A DNA stretch of 12,959 nt from assembly GCA_012965455.1 (NCBI GenBank), contig DTSG01000215.1:1-12959 (forward strand), in the 5' to 3' direction. Positions 7,733 through 12,959 of the stretch are shown piece by piece; position 1 is the first letter of the stretch; the number at the start of each line of letters is the position of its first letter. Under the pieces are notes generated by a model that saw only the letters and a list, made by a program, of their open reading frames with translations, made no database searches and was not told where the DNA came from. Position numbers and translations under genes: made by a program. The DNA comes from Planctomycetaceae bacterium. Lineage in GTDB: Bacteria > Planctomycetota > Planctomycetia > Pirellulales > Pirellulaceae.

Positions 7733-7861
7733 TTATCCTATATTCATTTCTAAGAAGAATTCAAGTAGACGAATCATTTGAGATGTTCCATACCGATTAA
7801 ACGCACCGACCTGCTCCTTTACAATCCCGGGAATCGATAGCGTTGATTGACAATTAGATGT
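7733..7861 (-). other. Unassigned short open frame in the gap upstream of the 686-aa radical SAM gene
   Basis: A 42-codon stop-free frame runs through the gap and ends with TAA only 4 nt before the GTG of the next gene; that TAA overlaps the spacer after its AGGA. The translation looks protein-like in its second half, with an amphipathic helix pattern (IPGIVKEQVGAFNRYG, then MIRLLEFFLEMNIG). There is no ATG, GTG or TTG in frame before the internal ATG, which leaves only 14 codons; ATT codons are the only early candidates. It could be a remnant of a decayed gene, a very small gene with an unusual start, or chance. Two other tiny frames occur here: TTG at 7853 with 18 codons, and a GTG with 10 codons after AAAGGAG. 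I do not assign a function. Confidence 0.25.
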
Positions 7862-8750
7862 TCACAGACTCGCCGTCACCTTCCTCAAGCATAATTCCAC
7901 GGAGTTTCTTGCGTTTGTTCTCCAACTTTTCCTTGCGCCAGTCGAAGACGGAAGGCTGTTGAATGCTGTTATAGCCAAGGAACTGCCTTAAGAATGGGTC
8001 ATCGCGATGCTTGTCCTGTAGAGTCTTGGGAATACTGATCTGCTGCCCCATGAACGGAAGAGCATACATACCTTGGCATGTTCGCCTACGGCCACCAGAA
8101 TTGTTAAACCCAGACCGGTGGAAAAACATGCCGTCGAGAATGATAACCGACCCTTCCTTAGCAAAAAGCTTTTGCTGGTGTTTTTCGGCAAATTCGAAAG
8201 AGGGGAACAATTCGTGCTTCTGCGAACCAGGCAGGATAGTTATCCCATCGTTTTCCTCGTTGAATTCGTCTATAACCCAAATTGCGGTCATGGAAATCGG
8301 CCGTGATGAGGTAAAATCGCGAAAGGTTATATCCCTGTGCCACGGCGTACTAGTGGCCGGCAACTCAGATATGTTCAAGTTACCGTTAAATTGGAACAAT
8401 GAAAAATACTCGCCTAGAAAAAATCGGATCAAAGCTAGAACATCCTCTTGGGTAATTATATCCAGAAAATAATCGTCGTATTCCAGTAGGTTCCTGGCTA
8501 GACCATGCTCACCAATCTCTATCAATGCCTCTTCTCCACCAAAATCGGCTATCTGGCGGTCGTAAATCTCATCTATCTTGTCACGCACATATGCTACATT
8601 CTCGGCATTCATGCGGTCCTCCAAAACAGTGTAACCGTTGCGCTTAATTTCCTCGGCCCGGAGATCGAACTCGCTGTCGGCTATATAGCGCTCGTTTACC
8701 CAGGCGCTTCTTTTAGATTTAAAAATCGGGTTATTTTTTTTCGCCTTCAT
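7854..8750 (-). CDS. Phytanoyl-CoA dioxygenase (PhyH)-family Fe(II)/2OG oxygenase
   Basis: The protein is 298 aa, the usual PhyH size. Iron ligands are H138 and D140 in PWHRDITF, and H211 in MFFHRSG. R221 lies ten residues after the distal His, as expected for 2OG binding. The supporting DSBH strands are AIWVIDEFNEENDGITILPGS and SVIILDGMFFH, both classical PhyH features. The N-terminal ~30 residues are basic and the last ~30 are charged helix. PhyH proteins of bacterial secondary metabolism hydroxylate, halogenate or epimerise small substrates. The HxD (not HxA/G) makes this an oxygenase rather than a halogenase. It lies 13 nt after the Nudix stop and has no clear Shine-Dalgarno, so it is probably translated by coupling or reinitiation. 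Substrate is unknown. It is unlike the 254-aa oxygenase in sequence, so the two iron enzymes are not recent duplicates. Confidence 0.9.
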   Translation of the reverse strand: MKAKKNNPIFKSKRSAWVNERYIADSEFDLRAEEIKRNGYTVLEDRMNAENVAYVRDKIDEIYDRQIADFGGEEALIEIGEHGLARNLLEYDDYFLDIITQEDVLALIRFFLGEYFSLFQFNGNLNISELPATSTPWHRDITFRDFTSSRPISMTAIWVIDEFNEENDGITILPGSQKHELFPSFEFAEKHQQKLFAKEGSVIILDGMFFHRSGFNNSGGRRRTCQGMYALPFMGQQISIPKTLQDKHRDDPFLRQFLGYNSIQQPSVFDWRKEKLENKRKKLRGIMLEEGDGESVNI

Positions 8751-8763
8751 TACAATAGTTATA

Positions 8764-9228
8764 TTAATTCATGCTTGAAGCGGTTGATGATTTATCTGAC
8801 AAATCATCGAATATATGGCTTACTATATCAGCAATATAGCTATGTGAAATAACTGGAAATAAACTGCTACATTTACCCGAATATAAGTATTCGGACTCGA
8901 TCTCATCAAGGCAAAACAACCCCCAATCCATACCTTCGTTGAGGCTGAGCCTCTCTAAAGGTTTCGACAACGAGCAGTAAAATGCATGTGAAACTAAGTT
9001 GTCGAGGCTCGAGAGTCGATCGGTCTTCAAATAGTGCAAAGCTGTGGGACTATAACTCGTCTCCTCCTTGAGTTCCCGCACGGCGGCCTGCTGCGCTGTT
9101 TCCCCGACTTCCAGCGAACCACCGAAAAAACCCCAGTGGGCTGGAAAGTCGATCTCGAGCTTGTCGTCTCGTAGTTGCATCAGAACTCTGTCTGCGAAGT
9201 GCGGGATGACAACCACCACCTCTTTCAT
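8764..9228 (-). CDS. Nudix hydrolase
   Basis: The protein is 154 aa. The Nudix box starts at G37 (GGSLEVGE), with E43 and then R51-E52-L53-K54-E55-E56, giving GX5EX7REUXEE. The last conserved Gly-hydrophobic pair is replaced by S58-Y59. The catalytic glutamates are intact, so activity is likely. HWGFFGG before the box is typical of Nudix enzymes acting on nucleoside diphosphate derivatives, including NDP-sugars; substrate class cannot be fixed from this. The ~30-residue C-terminal tail is Ser/Asp-rich. The ATG overlaps the stop of the 631-aa radical SAM gene by 4 nt (ATGA), with AGGAAG about 7 nt upstream, so the two proteins are made together. In this setting it may release a phosphorylated sugar from its nucleotide or clean up a side product; both are inference. 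Confidence 0.9.
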   Translation of the reverse strand: MKEVVVVIPHFADRVLMQLRDDKLEIDFPAHWGFFGGSLEVGETAQQAAVRELKEETSYSPTALHYLKTDRLSSLDNLVSHAFYCSLSKPLERLSLNEGMDWGLFCLDEIESEYLYSGKCSSLFPVISHSYIADIVSHIFDDLSDKSSTASSMN

Positions 9229-11120
9229 CGCACTACTTCCTGGGGAAACTCGCCCTTGTGGAGATGGTCAACCGAAAGCCCGAAATCGTCGAAGCGTTCT
9301 TGCCAATAAGGAGAAGCCTGCAAGCGCTCATCCAAGTTTCGCGCAATATGCGGTTCGACCGTGCCGTTGCACGTCTGCTGCAGGTACCCGAGGAAGTACA
9401 GCGCGAATGCGTTTTCGGGTGAAATGAGATCCGTAATATTCTCTACATATTTCAGTAGTTGTTGCACCTTCGTGGGGCGAGTTTCGCCGAATAAGCGTTT
9501 GAAATTGAGGTGAAAGTTCATATAGGCCCAAATCTCGTCCAAGTGCTCTTTGGGCGGGACACTATCCAGATCCAGTTTGTTGAACGCTTCCTTGAAGTCC
9601 GAGGACAATAGATCTCTGGACTTCTCGGCCGATTTGCCGTGCTTGCCATAGGGGCCTGCGCTGTACCTTATCTTCTCAAAATCATCGGTATTGAGATATC
9701 CCTCCTCGAACATAGCATCGAAGATAGGTGTATTGGGCAAAGGCTGCAGTATAGTCACATTGTACCAGTCCAGATTCATCACTAGGGAAACATTAATGGT
9801 ATCGAGTATCATGCGGTAGGTCTCATCTGGAAAACCAATCATTAAAAAAACCCGGGCGTTAATCTGCTCGTATTTCTGTAGAACTTCGGCAGCTTTTAGA
9901 AAGGTTTCGACCGTGCCTGGTTTTTTGATCTTGCGCAATACATGTGGGTTACCAGACTCCATACCGATATTGAAGCCTATGCAGCCGCTTTCAGCGGCGG
10001 CGGCTACGATCTCGTCGGTGCAGGAGGCCGCGATGACCCCGTTTGTGCAGTCCCATGTTACGCCCACCTGCTGCCGGATCATCTCGTTGAAAAGCGACAA
10101 TGTTCTCTTGCGGTCATAGAGAAAATCGTCGTCTAGCCACATAACATGGTCGATTCCATATTCGTTGCGCAACATCAGCAACTCGTCTATGACCGACTGC
10201 ACCGATCGCGTGCGTACGCTCATCCCATTGAAATTTCTCACGCTGCAAAAGGTGCATCTAGCACGGCACCCGCGGTTGGACAGAGCAGTCGTGACTCGGG
10301 TCCCTTTTTCCTTCAGCATGCTGAAGGAACCAATCCGCCCATACCGCGATAATTCGGCGGTATCCATCATATCATGGGACGGGATTACGTCCAGGTCATT
10401 ATCCTTGGGTGTGACTCTGTTGGGAAAGTAAAGCCGCTTCTCGTCCGAATTGAAATATACCTGAGATAAACTTTCTACCGGTTCCTCTTTGTTGACGATC
10501 TGGATAAATCTCTTAAGCGCCAATTCTGCTTCATAGACGAAAAACAAGTCGGCTTTGGCCAGGTCTCTGACCAAACTGCCAGATGTCTTGTCGTTGACGA
10601 AACTGTTTGTGATGTGGACTCCACCAATTGCAACGGGGATATCCGGCATGAGACGCTTTATCTCGTTGCATACGCTGACCGTCGATTTGTGAGTCTGTGT
10701 AAACATGCAAGTGAGCCCAATGATGTCGGGGCTATGGGCCTCTACAGCAGCAGCCAGAGCGTCTTGCCAAGAGCCGTCGAAATCGAATGCGTCTTGACTT
10801 ACGCTGTTCCTACACGCCTTCAATACGACATTATTAAGGTTCACTATCTGAACCGCGGTCCCCAGATTGCGCAGATGGGTAGCGATGGTCCCCAGACCGT
10901 ATGGTGCGAAATTCCAGTACCGACCCCTTTTCCCCGTACTATAATTGAACATCGTTACATCGGCGTCCGGCGGGGCAACCAACATAACCCGTTTTATCGA
11001 CCGTACGGGAAAGAGCCTGTCCAATTCCTCTTCCGCTTTCCGAAAATTCGCATACTGCGCCCCATCTTCGAAATGGTCGGAAATACTAATGAGATCTGAG
11101 GACGAATCTAGGCCTGTCAT
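9225..11120 (-). CDS. B12-binding-domain radical SAM protein (CSVR type)
   Basis: The protein is 631 aa. After a ~40-residue leader, a B12-binding-like domain runs from about 43 to 215: RVMLVAPPDADV, GLGTIATHLRNLG, IIGLTCMFTQTH and IGGVH at 165-169. The DxHxxG motif is absent. The radical SAM core has C285, C289 and C292 (GCRARCTFC) followed by SVRNFNG, MWLDDDFLYD, FNIGMESGNPHVLRKIKKPG and FLMIGFPDE. This is the common B12-radical SAM layout and it lacks the CxWG motif of the other two, so it is from a different subgroup and probably does a different reaction. The C-terminal ~150 residues are helical. The ATG at 11120 has no strong Shine-Dalgarno; a later start near the RVMLV strand would shorten the leader, but no better-supported one is obvious. 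It is preceded by a 172-nt gap with a promoter-like sequence and is translationally coupled to the Nudix gene. Confidence 0.91.
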   Translation of the reverse strand: MTGLDSSSDLISISDHFEDGAQYANFRKAEEELDRLFPVRSIKRVMLVAPPDADVTMFNYSTGKRGRYWNFAPYGLGTIATHLRNLGTAVQIVNLNNVVLKACRNSVSQDAFDFDGSWQDALAAAVEAHSPDIIGLTCMFTQTHKSTVSVCNEIKRLMPDIPVAIGGVHITNSFVNDKTSGSLVRDLAKADLFFVYEAELALKRFIQIVNKEEPVESLSQVYFNSDEKRLYFPNRVTPKDNDLDVIPSHDMMDTAELSRYGRIGSFSMLKEKGTRVTTALSNRGCRARCTFCSVRNFNGMSVRTRSVQSVIDELLMLRNEYGIDHVMWLDDDFLYDRKRTLSLFNEMIRQQVGVTWDCTNGVIAASCTDEIVAAAAESGCIGFNIGMESGNPHVLRKIKKPGTVETFLKAAEVLQKYEQINARVFLMIGFPDETYRMILDTINVSLVMNLDWYNVTILQPLPNTPIFDAMFEEGYLNTDDFEKIRYSAGPYGKHGKSAEKSRDLLSSDFKEAFNKLDLDSVPPKEHLDEIWAYMNFHLNFKRLFGETRPTKVQQLLKYVENITDLISPENAFALYFLGYLQQTCNGTVEPHIARNLDERLQASPYWQERFDDFGLSVDHLHKGEFPQEVVR

Positions 11121-11292
11121 ACCGAGTTTCTTGATTTAAGAGAATTAGAGACATGCAGAAACTACACATTTATAAAAAGTGAGTTGCCATAGTTAAGGGC
11201 TAGTGATTTGAGTCTTTGATAGATGTTTTAGATACTTTAGTAGCGATTAATGGTTGCTTGCATCATTCAGGAAAGTAAAAACATAGCTGCGA
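11121..11292. other. Non-coding gap dividing dehydrogenase pair from radical SAM genes
   Basis: All frames hold stops and the sequence is AT-rich. It contains the candidate promoter at 11169-11196. Just after the dehydrogenase stop the minus strand reads GCAGCTATG followed by six T, which resembles the tail of a terminator, but I could not find a stable stem before it. Confidence 0.5.
11169..11196 (-). promoter_or_regulatory. Candidate sigma70-type promoter for the radical SAM-Nudix-PhyH group
   Basis: On the minus strand TTAACT (11196-11191) and TATAAA (11174-11169) are separated by 16 nt. This would place the transcript start about 40-45 nt before the ATG at 11120. The -10 matches the consensus at 5 of 6 positions and the -35 at 4 of 6. 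It lies in an AT-rich 172-nt gap that has no coding frame. The match is by eye and AT-rich DNA gives such hits by chance. Confidence 0.33.
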
Positions 11293-12339
11293 TCAATCGA
11301 ACTCGATCACCGACCGACCGACTAGTTTCTTTTCTTTCATTCGTTCAAAAGACGCGTTGATCTCCTCGAGTTTTATCCGCTCGGTGATCAACTCGTCAAG
11401 TTTCAATTTACCCGCTAGATACATATCGACACAATGGGGAATATCCTCTTCCTTAACCGTATCCCCTCCGTGGCATCCTGTCAGTCGCCTACCAAGATAA
11501 AGAGGTATGGGGTCGACGCACAATTTATCCCCCGATTTTGGAACGCCCATGAGCACAGTCAAGCCCTTGGAGCCAGTCACCTGGTACGCCCTTTCCATCA
11601 CGCGGACATCCCCCACTGCTTCGAAACAATAGTCGGCGCCCTCACCACTTGTGAGTTCCAGCACCCGATCGATTTCCCCTCCATCGGTCGCATTGACTGT
11701 ATGGGTGGCCCCGATGCACTGGGCAAGCGCCAACTTGTCGTCGTTGACATCTACAGCGATTACCTGGACAGCGCCGAACAAGGCAGCGCTTTGCACGACG
11801 TTCAGACCAATTCCACCGATTCCGAATACGACGACTTTCCCGCCGGGTTCCATCTTAGCGATCCTGCTCACGACGCCCAACCCTGTCGTTACGGCGCAAC
11901 CGAGCAGGGCCGCCACGTCAAATGGCATGTCCTTACGTATCGGGGTAATGCGATTCTCGGAGATCACAGCCATCTCGTTAAAGGTGGTTATCCACCCGGC
12001 GTTTACCGGCTTCCCGAGCTTGCTATAGAAGGGCGGAGCGGAGTCAATCCCCTGACCCTTCATCCAACCCAGCACCACGTGGTCCCCCGGTTTGACGTAG
12101 GTCACGCTCGGACCCACTTCCTCGACGATCCCAGCGCCTTCGTGCCCAAGTAAATGAGGCAGGTGGGGATCGTTCCCGCGCTTCCCCGTCATTTCCTCCA
12201 GTTGCTTGTGACAAAGGCCGCTGCACTTGATATCAACCAGCACCTGCCCGTGTTCCAAGTCGGGCACTTCCACCTCGTCGATCACCAACGGCTTGTCGAT
12301 TTCGTACAACACCGCCGCCTTCACCTTGCGCATTTTCAT
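11293..12339 (-). CDS. Zinc-type medium-chain alcohol dehydrogenase lacking the structural-zinc lobe
   Basis: The protein is 348 aa. The catalytic zinc site is recognisable from C43 (SGLCHKQ), H66-E67 (LGHEGAG) and C148 (LLGCAVTTG). The cofactor domain has GIGGIG at 173-178 and D197 ending the second strand (IAVDVND), pointing to NAD(H) over NADP(H). The region after GDHVV, where most family members carry four structural-zinc cysteines, instead reads through LGWMKGQGIDS to NAGWITTFNEMAV with no cysteines. This is a known variant arrangement that I associate with dehydrogenases in surface-carbohydrate clusters. It likely interconverts an alcohol and an aldehyde or ketone of the pathway. The ATG has GGAG about 10 nt upstream and overlaps the stop of the upstream methyltransferase (ATGA), so the two are coupled. 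A second in-frame ATG two codons later is possible. The 172-nt gap downstream separates this pair from the rest; no convincing terminator is visible in it. Confidence 0.9.
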   Translation of the reverse strand: MKMRKVKAAVLYEIDKPLVIDEVEVPDLEHGQVLVDIKCSGLCHKQLEEMTGKRGNDPHLPHLLGHEGAGIVEEVGPSVTYVKPGDHVVLGWMKGQGIDSAPPFYSKLGKPVNAGWITTFNEMAVISENRITPIRKDMPFDVAALLGCAVTTGLGVVSRIAKMEPGGKVVVFGIGGIGLNVVQSAALFGAVQVIAVDVNDDKLALAQCIGATHTVNATDGGEIDRVLELTSGEGADYCFEAVGDVRVMERAYQVTGSKGLTVLMGVPKSGDKLCVDPIPLYLGRRLTGCHGGDTVKEEDIPHCVDMYLAGKLKLDELITERIKLEEINASFERMKEKKLVGRSVIEFD

Positions 12340-12959
12340 CCGTGCTGACTCCGCTCGGCCGCGACTAACTTCAAAGACCTGGCCGTAGTGAACTTATAGT
12401 CTCCCGTATATCCAGCGTTCTCCATCACCCTGACCCACTCTTCCTCATGAAGCAATGTTGCCCCTAATACCGTCCACCACTCAAAGAACTTCTTCTCCTC
12501 CTCCGTACGATACGCACCTAGGGTGACGAAGCTGGCCCCTTTGCTCACTCTCTCGACCTCTTTCAAGCACTGGATGGCGTCGGCCAGATTCAACGTGTAG
12601 ACTACTCCGATGGCGACAACCAGATCGAACGAGTCGTGCTCGAAGGGCAACGCGGTGAATGGGGCGTTGGCGATAAACGGCTTGACACTTTCCATTGCGT
12701 TCTCGATCGCGTATTGCGAAATGTCCGTCCCACAAATTTTCATTCCTGGGTACAGATCGAGGAAATCGTGCAGCAGGAAACCTTTCTCGCAACCAACCTG
12801 GAGAACCGCCGAATCTTCGGCCAAGGCATATTCGACGCACATGTTCCGCGCAACCGGCAACCAGCGACCATCGTAGTTGAATCCTCCGTAACCGTTGTTC
12901 CGATCGCCGTCGTAGTATTCCTCCCCCCTGTAAGAGGCGATGATCCTATTCTCTATGGT
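12336..12959 (-). CDS. Class I SAM-dependent methyltransferase, 5' end cut by window
   Basis: 207 residues are visible; the frame is open to the right edge, so the true start is outside. An apparent TTG start at 12860 is not real, because the upstream codons continue the conserved N-terminal block (EEYYDGDRNNGYGGFNYDGRW). That block precedes the Rossmann fold in methyltransferases I recall from sporadic carbohydrate clusters. Motif I reads VLQVGCEKGFLL where the family normally has VLDVGCGKG, so the acidic residue and the middle glycine are replaced. Motif II is CGTDIS and motif post-II is FDLVVAIGVVYTL. A C-terminal AYRTEEEKKFFEWWTV helix and GYTGDYKF close the protein. It probably methylates a sugar or lipid-linked intermediate. 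The stop overlaps the dehydrogenase ATG by 4 nt. Fold confidence is high; the specific role is inferred. Confidence 0.85.
   Translation of the reverse strand, partial: TIENRIIASYRGEEYYDGDRNNGYGGFNYDGRWLPVARNMCVEYALAEDSAVLQVGCEKGFLLHDFLDLYPGMKICGTDISQYAIENAMESVKPFIANAPFTALPFEHDSFDLVVAIGVVYTLNLADAIQCLKEVERVSKGASFVTLGAYRTEEEKKFFEWWTVLGATLLHEEEWVRVMENAGYTGDYKFTTARSLKLVAAERSQHG

Noticed and set aside
7729..7853. RiPP precursor peptide for the radical SAM enzymes
   Set aside because: The tiny frames here lack a standard start with a leader-core layout or Cys/Thr/Ser-rich core, and the locus has no RiPP recognition or export genes in view.
11270..11292. T-run after the dehydrogenase as an intrinsic terminator
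   Set aside because: Six T follow GCAGCTATG on the minus strand, but no stable GC-rich stem precedes them.
11434..12153. Plus-strand 239-codon open frame
   Set aside because: It is the antisense shadow of the alcohol dehydrogenase, which has intact zinc and NAD motifs.
12336..12860. 174-codon version of the right-edge methyltransferase starting at TTG 12860
   Set aside because: The frame is open to the window edge and the upstream residues form a conserved family block, so the gene is partial and starts outside.

Overview
The window is a strictly co-directional block. Eleven protein-coding genes all lie on the minus strand, so transcription runs from the right edge to the left edge, and both end genes are cut by the window. 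The tight packing, the 4-nt ATGA overlaps (at 9225-9228 and 12336-12339) and the 1-nt TAATG overlap (at 4413) indicate a bacterial operon or a few stacked operons. I see no rRNA, tRNA, CRISPR array or insertion sequence. The host is probably a Gram-negative or uncultured bacterium with moderate GC. The sequence does not let me name the taxon. Base composition is uneven: the radical SAM and dehydrogenase genes are GC-richer, and the 3.1-5.6 kb segment is visibly AT-richer.

Layout in transcription order: (1) a SAM methyltransferase missing its 5' end (12959-12336), overlapping (2) a zinc-type alcohol dehydrogenase without the structural-zinc lobe; a 172-nt gap with a candidate promoter; (3) a B12-binding-domain radical SAM enzyme overlapping (4) a Nudix hydrolase, then (5) a phytanoyl-CoA dioxygenase-like Fe(II)/2-oxoglutarate oxygenase; a 125-nt gap containing an unexplained open frame; (6) a second B12-type radical SAM enzyme of the 'CDWG' type; (7) a methyltransferase with a long helical C-terminus, overlapping (8) a second Fe(II)/2OG oxygenase resembling the 'sporadic carbohydrate cluster' oxygenases, and (9) a small protein resembling the LIC12192 'sporadic carbohydrate cluster' family; a 239-nt non-coding gap; (10) a third B12-type radical SAM enzyme ('CIWG' type, a diverged paralogue of the second); (11) a HemN-type radical SAM protein whose 3' end is cut by the left edge.

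Together this is a tailoring-enzyme locus: three B12-type radical SAM enzymes, one HemN-type radical SAM enzyme, two non-haem iron oxygenases, two methyltransferases, a dehydrogenase and a Nudix hydrolase. The LIC12192-like and 2OG-oxygenase pair and the methyltransferase-dehydrogenase pair resemble genes of sporadically distributed surface-carbohydrate clusters. My best inference is a pathway for a heavily modified sugar or glycan, or a sugar-derived small molecule, with C-methylations or radical rearrangements plus hydroxylations. No glycosyltransferase, NRPS/PKS, transporter or regulator is inside the window, so the scaffold-building genes must be outside it and the product cannot be named.
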